Assembly: GCA_028822955.1 (NCBI GenBank)
Contig: JAPKCL010000067.1
Coordinates: 1 to 8,650 of the forward strand
Direction of reading: 5' to 3'
Length of the DNA: 8,650 bases
Source: Candidatus Poseidoniaceae archaeon
GTDB taxonomy: Archaea; Thermoplasmatota; Poseidoniia; Poseidoniales; Poseidoniaceae
Shown here in pieces: positions 1 through 7,355 of this stretch. Within the stretch, counting starts at the first letter, position 1. Each line of letters begins with the position of its first letter. Under the pieces are notes generated by a model that did no database searches, was not told the origin of the DNA, and worked only from the letters and a program-made list of their open reading frames with translations. Position numbers and translations under genes: made by a program.

Positions 1-533
1 ACCTGTTCATTATTTAGGAATCCTTTGATGTTCATTCCCGCAGAACCATTTTGATACCGTTCGTGTCCAACATTTGATGGTCCGCACCTTTGTGATAAGA
101 TCTCAAGTAATTTTACAATTGTGTCATAACCCTCATTTGATTTTGGTTGTGAGCGTAATGTATTCGGGCGTATGAATTCATGCATGTAGCTAATCAGTGA
201 ACCATCACCCCAAGGGAATCTCCCAATTTTTTCTCTTAAAATTCCATCAGCAATCATCATTGGTTTATCATCGCTGGATAATTCAGTACATGTCGTAAAC
301 AATAATACTGCATCATCCCAAGCTATGCTTTGCCTTTGGTCCGGTGTTTCAATCCCCTGTTTCTTCAATCGCTGTTCTATGGCTGGATCTTTCTGTACTA
401 GACGTGTCCATTCCTCAGTATCACCGTTCTTATGTGATTCCAATGCCTTGATGACCTGTTCTGCACGCTTGCCGTTACAAGCATCAAGTGTGATGAACGG
501 TGGAGTTCCACTCGCAAATCGGTCAAGGTCCAT
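1..533 (-). CDS. Hypothetical soluble protein, N-terminal 177 codons (gene continues past the left edge)
   Basis: This reading frame is open on the minus strand from an ATG at 533 to the window edge with no stop, giving 177 full codons of an incomplete gene. The protein begins MDLDRFASGTPPFITLDACN and has no signal peptide or membrane segment in the visible part, so it is probably cytosolic. It is rich in charged residues, with a likely helical stretch at about residues 24-60 and a motif FPWGDGS at 106-112. I do not recognise the family and assign no function. No other ATG, GTG or TTG lies in frame between this ATG and the upstream TGA, so the start is well constrained, although no good Shine-Dalgarno sequence precedes it. 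It starts 40 bp after the stop of the giant surface-protein gene on the same strand, with no terminator-like run between them, so co-transcription is plausible. Confidence 0.75.
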   Translation of the reverse strand, partial: MDLDRFASGTPPFITLDACNGKRAEQVIKALESHKNGDTEEWTRLVQKDPAIEQRLKKQGIETPDQRQSIAWDDAVLLFTTCTELSSDDKPMMIADGILREKIGRFPWGDGSLISYMHEFIRPNTLRSQPKSNEGYDTIVKLLEILSQRCGPSNVGHERYQNGSAGMNIKGFLNNEQ

Positions 534-573
534 GTTGACTCGCCATCGTGAGACTGTGATAAGCCCTTGCTTC

Positions 574-3500
574 TCACTTGTCTCTCATTAACCGATTCAT
601 TCGGTCTTCCATGGACAAATTCGTATCTTTACCATCGCCCATTTCCCTTCGGAGTGAGGCGAGTCGTCCAGAGGCGCTTTCATCGAGTTCATCTTCAATT
701 TCAATCACTTCTTCTTCGACAACAATCTGTTCCTCGTCAACCGTTTCAAATACTTCTTCCGTACTTTCTTCATCAAATACAAATGAGAACTCTTCGTCCA
801 TTTCTTCCTCGGATTCTTTAGGTTCTTTATCATCCGATTGAATGCGTGGAAGTGGCTTTGATTGTTGCTTCTTTTTGTCTGTTTTTGGTGTTGAACTTTG
901 CGTGAATGCACCTGCAAAGAAAGCTACAATGAGCAGTATGGCCGCAACACCAATGCTGAGCAGAACATCACTTTGCTCTACAACCGGTTCACTTGCAATG
1001 GAGAAATATGCGGTTGCTTTGTTGTCTTCAAGATTATCGTCAACATCGTACGGCGAATCACAAGAGAGTGTTGCCTCTAATCGGTCATTGTCCGGTAAGC
1101 CTTGCGTATCACCAATAATTACAACTGGTGCATAATCTGAATTTACGACATCAACTATACGGGTTGTGGACCAGTCAGAATCAATACTTTCGATTTCAAT
1201 TCGGCACATTACATCTGCTAGTCGTTCATATTCGCTTCTTTGGATACTAATTTTCAATTCTCCATCATTTGCCGAAAAGGAGAATATAGCGAGATTCCAA
1301 CCACTGCTTCTTGAAATTGTTGAGATTGTTTTCGTCTCTAGGATTCGACCGTACGAATCAATGACCATCACTTGAACTTCAATCATGCCAGCGACTGGTG
1401 TCCATTCGGTCACATTTAGGTTAAACGTGTCACTTTCCGCAGATCCAAGTACAATTGAACTTTCGTTCATGCCGACTTGCTCGCCAGCATTACTCACGAG
1501 AATCAGTGTTGCCCGAACGGGTTCATTCGATGCAGTAACTGTGCATCCACCTACATTTCCACTTAGGGGCGCAAGGCCAAGTTGCGAAAAGGCTGAACTT
1601 TCGAGGTTACACTCAACTTCGACATTCGGAAGTTCATACCCTGCCAAATATAGTGAAAGTGTTTCATTTGAATCGTTCGATGAGAGCAATATGACCTCGT
1701 TTTGATTTGCTCCCATTAAAATTTGTATTGAATTATCATTGATTGAAAACTCCTCATTACTCGTCAAATCATCTATACTCACATTGGTATTCAGTAGAAT
1801 ACTCACTTGAGTTCCGGATGCTGCACGGTAGACTGGTGTTGAACCAAAGGCAAGTGCTCCCTTCTCGATTTCGATATCATGTATCTGCAATCCTAATGTA
1901 GGGTGAGTTATTTCAAGAGTGGCGAGGAATCGCTGCCCTGTCCATCCTTCACTTGGTATCAAGTTCAGGGGGATTCCAAGAAGTTGATTTGGTGCAACTA
2001 CCATTTGGCTTGGACCTTCAACAGTCCATCCAGTTGGCAATCCAGCCACACTCAGTTGGAGAACCGCTACATCATTACCACTGTTTTCAATCCAGGCTGT
2101 TGGCATTCCACCCTGATCATTTATCTTCCAAATCCCCTTGTGACCAATGACAATGTTTGGTGCATCTCCGACTCGAACCGGTATTTCCTGTACAGTTGAA
2201 CCTAAACCATCGGCATCACTAATACGTAATTTCAGAATTCCAATTTCTCCGGCAACTGCATCTTCCGGTGGAGTCACAAAGACTGTGACTGAGGTCGATT
2301 CGAATGGTTGTACTATCTCAGCACTTTCGGGGTATGAAATATTCCACCCAGCTCCAGCCTTGGCAAAATATGGGGCACGAGGTGCATTTCCGAGTTGGTC
2401 GACGGTCAACGTTACATTTTGACCTGCGGGGTCAATAGTGAGTGAGGTGTTCGCAAGATTGAATCTCCAGCCTGATACATGTTCAACATTGAACACGAGT
2501 TCTACATTTTTGATCCATATTTCTCCGGAATATACTCTGAATTGCATATCAGCAACTGTACCTGCCCATGTGTCCGAAGGTACAGTGAATTCAAATGAAT
2601 AAGCATCGGATTGGTTGACGGCCAATGCTTGGCCTGTGAATGTGGATGCGTTCCATGTCGAACTGTCAAGACCTGAGTACTGTTGGGTGAACGATGGAAC
2701 AATACGTAAGGTGTCATCTGCATTCCCGGTATTCTTTGCGGTAAATTCGATGGTGACCGAATCATCGGGAGCCACTGAATATTCTGTGCCTGACGTCATG
2801 TTGATGTTCCAACGATGGTCGGGTTCAGCCTCGACCAGTAGGCTCACTGAATCAACAACATTCGGGTCGCCAAGTGATGTCCAATGGAATTGCAATTCAA
2901 AGGGAGTCTGCGCAGGAACATCTTCGCCTAAAGTGACTTGAACCGTTGCAATCGTGTATGCCAACGGGCCAAGGGAGCGTTGTTCAAGGGAAATGAAACT
3001 GAAATTAACCGATGGTGAATGTGTTTCACCAGGTATTGGATTGGCTTGGGCAGAGAGAAGGAACTCGTCAATTCCATTTCCTGGGTTTTCTAATTTCAAA
3101 CGAATGTTTTGTGGCTCTGTCACGTTCATCGAAACGCTTTCACCAATTGCAGCAGGTAGAGGCTCGAGAAGAGTTGCTTGCGAACGATAAATTTGTAATA
3201 CTTGCAGTGAGAAGGTCAAGTTGGAATGTATCTCGGTCGTATCAGGGGTTGAAAACACATGCCGATAAGGTACAGTATTTGGAGGGATTTGTAATGTAAG
3301 TGTACCCGTGGCTACGCTATTACCACTTCCAGCAAGTTCGAGGTTCGAACCATTGAGGGAGAGATCTCCACTTGTCGACCATTGCCAACCAGTTTGAATC
3401 ATTTGTGCATCGGCTGTATTCCATTGCAGAAGGCCACTCGACGGAAGGTCAGCATCAATTTGCCATGAGAGGGTTGAGTTGGGCAGGCTACGTGTGTGCA

Positions 3501-6297
3501 ACGGCGCAACGATTGTTGTAACAGCAGTAAACTGAATCTCTACGTCTTCGCATAAAGTCTGAGATCCACTACCGATACAAAGAGTGAGTGTGGTTGACGT
3601 TGTAGAGCCGAGAGGAGCTGTACTGGGTACATCCAGATGTGCGAACACTTCTACATCTTCATTCGGGTCTAATGTCAAAGCAAATATTTCGTCACCGTTG
3701 GCATCATGAAGGGAAGGTGAACCTCCCCAAGACGGTGCGGTCCAATCGATTGATGTTGTTGATTCCTGTGCATTACCGAGGTTTTCAACAACCATCCAAG
3801 CTTGAGCTGTTCCTTGAATTCGACCGTAGCCATCGCTCATTCCCAATCCACTTGGACCGGTGACGGAAAGTCCTCGTGTGCGAAGAACTTCAAGAGGCAT
3901 TTGAATCGTCGTTACAATCGATGTATCGTCATTGAGTGTTAAGTTGAGGTCAACATAACTGTTATCGTCACCTAAGGCATCACTTGGGATTCCAACATTG
4001 AATGTAACAGTAACGGGACTGTTGGGTACGAGGTTCGGTTGAATATCTGCACCATTTTGCAAACTAAACGTCCAACCCGATGGCAGAGCACTGTCATCCC
4101 ATGCCAGGTTCCAGTCAGCAGTTCGTGAGCCAAGAGCAACCAGTTCAATAGCGACTTGTTCTGTTGTACCGGGTGATATGCGTGGCGTTTCAATAGGAAG
4201 GTCAATTCGAGCCACATACGGTTCGACAATCGCCAATTCTGTCGTAACTCGGTTATTATCTTCACGTGCTTCAGTAAGGTTACCATTCACGTCCAAGATC
4301 ATGGTGACATTGTGAATTCCCAATTCTGCAGTTATGACTGCACTAAAGGTGAGTGGGCCGCCTTCCCCCGAAGGTGATACCGGTTTGACATCATCAAAGC
4401 GTTCACGAGTGATTTCATTCCCGTTCAGCAATAGTACCACATCGAGGTCATCATCATTTTCGATGGTACCAATGTTCGAAAATTGCCCGGTAATCGTAAC
4501 TTGTTGGCCAGGATCTGGTTCAGCAGGATTGAAACTGATTCCTCTTTGGTCAGCAAGTGGAGCGAAATCAGCCGCAGCTTGTGAGATGAGTGTATCTCCG
4601 ATCAGTATGTCGAGGGTTCCATCACCATCCATGTCGGCGATTGCAGGCCCAGCCCAAACTCTGTGAGGCATGGCCAATGGGGACGACCATTCATTATTGA
4701 TATCTGCAGAAGCACCTGTTTCGCCATCAAATGCCCAGAGCCGTTGGCCAAAGGCAACGATGATTTCTGGTACATCATTGCCATCGAGGTCCATCCAGAT
4801 TGGTGAAGATACAGCAATTTCATCATTATCGTTACCGGTTCCACGTTGTAGATCCCGAGTCCATTCTTTCAAAGGAGTGGTCAAACTAATGTCGTGGCAC
4901 CCAACCATACCCTTTCTGTTGAAGTTAAGAGATGACTCGGAGTACCATGTCACCCAGCAAAGGCGGTCATGTATTCCGTCATTTGTGGTGTCGATTGGAA
5001 GAGGTTGGGCATCTGCGTAACCATTTTGCGCTCGGAAATTGAAAATCTCGCTTGTTGAGGTTAATTCCATTCCAATAAATCTCGCTCCGTTTCCAGTCGT
5101 ACGACCATTCGAATCTGTTGGTACTGTGAGAATCATTTCAGGGGCGTCATCACTGTCGAGTTGGACAATGACAGGGCCTGGTAGGCGTAGTCGTGGTGAA
5201 TCTGAATCTGAGTCCGTGCCTTGAAGCGCAACACGCTCCCAGTCAAGTGAGCCGGATGCACCATCAATTCTCCAGACCCACATGTTGCCCGAATTCGAAT
5301 CAATTGTTGTGAGGACAATAGCCGATGTCGTACTGTCAAGGGCAGCCCATGTGGGGTCGGAGGGGTGAGTTCCTCGGTCGAGAGAAACATCCCACTTGGG
5401 TGCTGAAGGCACACTTGTCGTCAAAGAGAAAGAAAGTACAGTCGGGTCGCCAGAGTTCTCTTCTACTACAGCGATGACTAATTCGGGTGTTCCATCGAGT
5501 TCTAAATCAGCGAGAAGAGGTTGTGTTACCGAAAGGTGATTGGAGTTGCTTGTGGGTAAGTGTGGGCTTGTAATTCCGATACGATAGTCTGCATCACTGT
5601 AACTCCAAAGTTTTTCATTACCATGGCCCGATTTCTGCCAGCCTGACTCTGTGCATGTTAACTCTGGTGACCACAGTTCGATTTGGAGAGAACTCGACGT
5701 GTCATAGACAACGAGGATCTCAGGTTTTCCATCATCGTTGATGTCCTGCACGATTGGCGTCGAACGGATTTCATTGGTTTGGCCAAGACTGACTTCCCAA
5801 GCGATCTTTGCATCATCACCGGAAAGTATGCTCAACCTACTCTCAGAACCATCATTCCATGCCATGACTGCAAACAATTGACCTTGTCCGCATCGTTCAA
5901 GTGCAGCATTAGGTGCAGTGATACTTTGAGAGAAATCTGCGATAATAGAACCATATCCGTCTGCGCCGTTATCAAGCCCCACCCAGTTAACGACAGGGCT
6001 GCTAATGACGCCATATTCAGTGATATCCGCAACACTTCCTTCACCCGGTCCACCATCTGGCCCATGTGCAGGCATCGTACCATTATGGGTCGGCGTTCGG
6101 GCATATTGACCCCATGGTTGAGAATCTCCGAGCCATGTTTGGTTCTCATTTACAGAATAAACCACTGTAGGGTTTTCAAGGGGGGAATCATTGGTTCCGT
6201 GAACAAAAAGGGGAGAAAGGGATGACAGTACCAACAGCAATAATGGTAAAATTGCGCCAGCAATTTTGGGCGCTTGCTGCAACGATTTACTTGTCAT
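574..6297 (-). CDS. Giant membrane-anchored cell-surface protein (beta-propeller, CARDB and Ig-like domains, acidic cytoplasmic tail)
   Basis: The gene encodes 1907 residues. Residues 1-34 look like a signal peptide, with lysines at 4 and 11 and a hydrophobic core at 12-31. Residues about 50-570 form a probable beta-propeller. It opens with a PQQ-propeller-like W-G-Q-Y...H-N-G motif at 62-73 and carries six FG-GAP/VCBS-type acidic loops at 185, 264, 381, 436, 503 and 555, for example DINDDG and DMDGDG, which may bind calcium. Residues about 585-692 resemble a CARDB domain, with an N-x-G strand and the ending D-x-N-G-N...E-D-N-N. Several Ig-like, NEW3-like domains follow, marked by N-x-G-N or a close variant at 839, 1071, 1189, 1301 and 1405. 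A single transmembrane helix lies at about 1778-1798, followed by KTDKKK, which places the last 105 residues inside the cell. That tail is strongly acidic at 1821-1873 and ends in a charged segment. Many N-x-S/T sequons suggest glycosylation. The likely role is surface structure or adhesion, but the ligand is unknown. Confidence 0.9.
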   Translation of the reverse strand: MTSKSLQQAPKIAGAILPLLLLVLSSLSPLFVHGTNDSPLENPTVVYSVNENQTWLGDSQPWGQYARTPTHNGTMPAHGPDGGPGEGSVADITEYGVISSPVVNWVGLDNGADGYGSIIADFSQSITAPNAALERCGQGQLFAVMAWNDGSESRLSILSGDDAKIAWEVSLGQTNEIRSTPIVQDINDDGKPEILVVYDTSSSLQIELWSPELTCTESGWQKSGHGNEKLWSYSDADYRIGITSPHLPTSNSNHLSVTQPLLADLELDGTPELVIAVVEENSGDPTVLSFSLTTSVPSAPKWDVSLDRGTHPSDPTWAALDSTTSAIVLTTIDSNSGNMWVWRIDGASGSLDWERVALQGTDSDSDSPRLRLPGPVIVQLDSDDAPEMILTVPTDSNGRTTGNGARFIGMELTSTSEIFNFRAQNGYADAQPLPIDTTNDGIHDRLCWVTWYSESSLNFNRKGMVGCHDISLTTPLKEWTRDLQRGTGNDNDEIAVSSPIWMDLDGNDVPEIIVAFGQRLWAFDGETGASADINNEWSSPLAMPHRVWAGPAIADMDGDGTLDILIGDTLISQAAADFAPLADQRGISFNPAEPDPGQQVTITGQFSNIGTIENDDDLDVVLLLNGNEITRERFDDVKPVSPSGEGGPLTFSAVITAELGIHNVTMILDVNGNLTEAREDNNRVTTELAIVEPYVARIDLPIETPRISPGTTEQVAIELVALGSRTADWNLAWDDSALPSGWTFSLQNGADIQPNLVPNSPVTVTFNVGIPSDALGDDNSYVDLNLTLNDDTSIVTTIQMPLEVLRTRGLSVTGPSGLGMSDGYGRIQGTAQAWMVVENLGNAQESTTSIDWTAPSWGGSPSLHDANGDEIFALTLDPNEDVEVFAHLDVPSTAPLGSTTSTTLTLCIGSGSQTLCEDVEIQFTAVTTIVAPLHTRSLPNSTLSWQIDADLPSSGLLQWNTADAQMIQTGWQWSTSGDLSLNGSNLELAGSGNSVATGTLTLQIPPNTVPYRHVFSTPDTTEIHSNLTFSLQVLQIYRSQATLLEPLPAAIGESVSMNVTEPQNIRLKLENPGNGIDEFLLSAQANPIPGETHSPSVNFSFISLEQRSLGPLAYTIATVQVTLGEDVPAQTPFELQFHWTSLGDPNVVDSVSLLVEAEPDHRWNINMTSGTEYSVAPDDSVTIEFTAKNTGNADDTLRIVPSFTQQYSGLDSSTWNASTFTGQALAVNQSDAYSFEFTVPSDTWAGTVADMQFRVYSGEIWIKNVELVFNVEHVSGWRFNLANTSLTIDPAGQNVTLTVDQLGNAPRAPYFAKAGAGWNISYPESAEIVQPFESTSVTVFVTPPEDAVAGEIGILKLRISDADGLGSTVQEIPVRVGDAPNIVIGHKGIWKINDQGGMPTAWIENSGNDVAVLQLSVAGLPTGWTVEGPSQMVVAPNQLLGIPLNLIPSEGWTGQRFLATLEITHPTLGLQIHDIEIEKGALAFGSTPVYRAASGTQVSILLNTNVSIDDLTSNEEFSINDNSIQILMGANQNEVILLSSNDSNETLSLYLAGYELPNVEVECNLESSAFSQLGLAPLSGNVGGCTVTASNEPVRATLILVSNAGEQVGMNESSIVLGSAESDTFNLNVTEWTPVAGMIEVQVMVIDSYGRILETKTISTISRSSGWNLAIFSFSANDGELKISIQRSEYERLADVMCRIEIESIDSDWSTTRIVDVVNSDYAPVVIIGDTQGLPDNDRLEATLSCDSPYDVDDNLEDNKATAYFSIASEPVVEQSDVLLSIGVAAILLIVAFFAGAFTQSSTPKTDKKKQQSKPLPRIQSDDKEPKESEEEMDEEFSFVFDEESTEEVFETVDEEQIVVEEEVIEIEDELDESASGRLASLRREMGDGKDTNLSMEDRMNRLMRDK

Positions 6298-6345
6298 TAT
6301 TGTGTAGGGGACTTCGGGGGTTGTTATGGCTTATGGCGGTGTGAG

Positions 6346-6353
6346 TTAAAAAG
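6346..6353 (-). promoter_or_regulatory. Candidate TATA box for the giant surface-protein gene
   Basis: On the minus strand the sequence reads CTTTTTAA, an AT-rich stretch in a moderately GC-rich intergenic region. Archaeal transcription usually begins about 25-30 bases downstream of a TATA box, which would give a leader of roughly 25 bases before the ATG at 6297. No purine-rich ribosome binding site is visible in that leader. The match to the archaeal TATA consensus is imperfect and the call rests mainly on position. Confidence 0.35.
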
Positions 6354-6385
6354 AACCGATTCTCAGTTGCTTTTGCCACCCTCAA

Positions 6386-6399
6386 AGGCATATACGCCT
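6386..6399. repeat. Short imperfect palindrome AGGC-N6-GCCT in the divergent promoter region
   Basis: The arms AGGC (6386-6389) and GCCT (6396-6399) are perfect complements around the spacer ATATAC. The element lies between the two divergent candidate promoters, which would suit an operator, but four-base arms occur by chance often enough that this is only a candidate. Confidence 0.25.
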
Positions 6400-6439
6400 G
6401 TGATTTCTATTTGTGTTAACGCTTTAGTGGGCGAGTGGA

Positions 6440-6447
6440 TTAAATAG
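6440..6447 (+). promoter_or_regulatory. Candidate TATA box for the rpo7-spt4-rps24e-rps27ae operon
   Basis: TTAAATAG is the best TATA-like sequence upstream of rpo7. Spacing typical of archaea would start transcription near 6466-6472, giving a leader of about 100 bases before the rpo7 ATG at 6574. No comparable AT-rich box lies closer to the gene. Confidence 0.5.
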
Positions 6448-6506
6448 GGGTCTTCAGTGGCGTGAATGACTACGGTCGACTTCTCTCTCGAGGCGCATGC
6501 CGGTGA

Positions 6507-6536
6507 AGGACGGAATGGGATTCCCCACTCCTTCTT
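6507..6536 (+). other. Imperfect hairpin in the rpo7 mRNA leader
   Basis: Around the tetraloop ATTC (6520-6523) the arms pair TGGG with CCCA, then continue outward with 3 and 4 further pairs separated by single mismatches (A6515/C6528 and C6511/T6532). This gives 11 pairs, one of them G-U, over 13 positions. The stem has a purine-rich 5' arm and a pyrimidine-rich 3' arm, and CTTCTTTT-type sequence follows it. It lies between the predicted transcription start and the Shine-Dalgarno sequence at 6562. A role in controlling the operon is conjecture; purine/pyrimidine tracts can form such stems by chance. Confidence 0.3.
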
Positions 6537-6561
6537 CTTTTGTGCCATCGAGATTGAGTTT

Positions 6562-6568
6562 GAGGTGA
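6562..6568 (+). promoter_or_regulatory. Shine-Dalgarno sequence that fixes the rpo7 start
   Basis: GAGGTGA lies 5 bases before the ATG at 6574 and matches the 3' end of archaeal 16S rRNA. Near-identical elements precede spt4 and rps27ae at similar spacing. It favours the ATG at 6574 over the in-frame ATG at 6466, which has no such site. Confidence 0.8.
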
Positions 6569-6573
6569 ACATA

Positions 6574-7128
6574 ATGTATAAAATCGTCACAAAGGAAGAC
6601 ACTATCCGCATTCCAGCAGAGTACATGCGCAAGGGTGCATCCTTGAACGACCATATTGACCGTCTTTCAATGACTGCCTTTGAAGGTCGTTTCGATGATG
6701 AAAACAGATTTGTTTTAGTGACTTCAAACCACGAACCACTCGGTCGTGGCCGAATTATTCACGGTGATGGTGCTATCTATCAACGAGTTCGGTTTGATGC
6801 AGTTTTGTTTTGCATGGATGATTATGAAGTGGTCGAAGGCGCAGTTTCTGAAGTCAATGAATTCGGAGCATTCGTTCGAATTGGACCAATGGAAGCTTTG
6901 CTTCACAAGTCACAAATCATGGAAGACCAAGTTGAGGCTAACGTCGGAGCTGGTATTATTCAAGGCCGTAAATCCGAACGCAGCATTGGTGTTGGCGACT
7001 CAGTTCGAGCCCGCATCGTTTCCCTTTCCCCAGATACCTCCGACCCTCGCCGTTCGAAGATTGGTTTGACCAGTAAGCAACCAGGACTTGGATGCCACGA
7101 CTGGCTCGGCGAAGATGCCAATGTGTGA
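6574..7128 (+). CDS. rpo7: DNA-directed RNA polymerase subunit Rpo7 (RpoE1, Rpb7 homologue)
   Basis: Rpo7 pairs with Rpo4 to form the stalk of archaeal RNA polymerase, which helps open-complex formation and binds emerging RNA. The 184-residue product has the usual family length. It begins MYKIVTKEDTIRIPAEYM, the typical N-terminus of archaeal Rpo7. Residues 1-80 form the Rpb7-type N-terminal domain, including GDGAIY at 64-69. Residues about 85-166 form the S1 RNA-binding domain, with VVEG, EFGAFVRIGPMEALLHKSQ and SKIGLT motifs, followed by the characteristic KQPGLG at 168-173. The start at 6574 is chosen from this homology and the Shine-Dalgarno sequence. The frame stays open back to an ATG at 6466, but the extra 36 residues do not resemble the family. 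It is first in a tight operon with spt4 and two ribosomal protein genes, an arrangement well known in archaea. Confidence 0.97.
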   Translation: MYKIVTKEDTIRIPAEYMRKGASLNDHIDRLSMTAFEGRFDDENRFVLVTSNHEPLGRGRIIHGDGAIYQRVRFDAVLFCMDDYEVVEGAVSEVNEFGAFVRIGPMEALLHKSQIMEDQVEANVGAGIIQGRKSERSIGVGDSVRARIVSLSPDTSDPRRSKIGLTSKQPGLGCHDWLGEDANV

Positions 7129-7132
7129 GGTG
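7127..7132 (+). promoter_or_regulatory. Shine-Dalgarno sequence of spt4, overlapping the rpo7 stop
   Basis: GAGGTG begins inside the TGA stop of rpo7 (7126-7128) and lies 6 bases before the spt4 ATG at 7139. The overlap suggests that ribosomes finishing rpo7 can restart on spt4. Confidence 0.75.
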
Positions 7133-7138
7133 TGAAAT

Positions 7139-7342
7139 ATGGTTAAGATTCCTTTTGCATGCGGTGAATGTCACCTCGTTCTCGAAGATGGAGTGGACAT
7201 GTGTCCTCGTCATCCATCAGCCCGTGTATCATCTGAACACCAAGGCTATGTCATTATCATGAATCCTCATCGCTCGGAAATAGCCAAGCGATTGAAGATT
7301 GAGCAACCGGGTAAATACGCCCTCAAAGTAAGTATTCGTTGA
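7139..7342 (+). CDS. spt4: Transcription elongation factor Spt4 (RpoE2)
   Basis: Spt4 is a small zinc protein that binds the NGN domain of Spt5 and clamps RNA polymerase during elongation. The 67-residue product has the family's length and ends with the conserved Spt5-contacting half: GYVIIMNP (36-43), SEIAKRL (46-52) and PGKYALKV (57-64). The zinc site is C8-x2-C11 followed by C22-x2-H25. Archaeal homologues usually show a fourth cysteine in a C-P-x-C pair, so the histidine in C-P-R-H is unusual but could still bind zinc. The gene begins 10 bases after the rpo7 stop, and rps24e starts 13 bases after its end. The identification is firm; only metal binding is less certain. Confidence 0.95.
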   Translation: MVKIPFACGECHLVLEDGVDMCPRHPSARVSSEHQGYVIIMNPHRSEIAKRLKIEQPGKYALKVSIR

Positions 7343-7350
7343 AGGAGATG
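7343..7350 (+). promoter_or_regulatory. Shine-Dalgarno sequence of rps24e
   Basis: The purine-rich AGGAGATG begins directly after the spt4 stop and sits 5 bases before the rps24e ATG at 7356. It occupies most of the 13-base gap between the two genes. Confidence 0.7.
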
Positions 7351-7355
7351 AAAAT

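Noticed and set aside
578..841. Serine-rich 87-codon open frame on the plus strand
   Set aside because: It is the antisense image of the acidic tail: GAA/GAT-rich codons read backwards give TTC/ATC/TCT runs. The serine richness is an artefact of that.
1903..2199. 98-codon plus-strand frame, with several similar frames through 2147-3299
   Set aside because: All are antisense to the continuous 1907-codon surface gene and lack start signals or recognisable domains.
5683..6225. 180-codon open frame on the plus strand
   Set aside because: It lies wholly antisense to the well-supported signal-peptide and propeller region of the surface gene, has no ribosome binding site, and its translation has the low-complexity, Cys/Arg-rich look of a shadow frame.
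6466..6573. N-terminal extension of Rpo7 as the main annotated start
   Set aside because: Family homology begins exactly at the ATG at 6574, which also has a strong Shine-Dalgarno sequence; the extension is kept only as a possible alternative.
6298..6573. Possible tRNA or other structured RNA gene in the divergent intergenic region
   Set aside because: No cloverleaf arms or T-loop consensus were found on either strand; only the short hairpin and palindrome reported above were seen.
6363..6632. 89-codon open frame on the minus strand overlapping the rpo7 start
   Set aside because: It spans the divergent promoter region and the start of rpo7 on the opposite strand, has no family resemblance, and would conflict with the better-supported promoter and coding calls.
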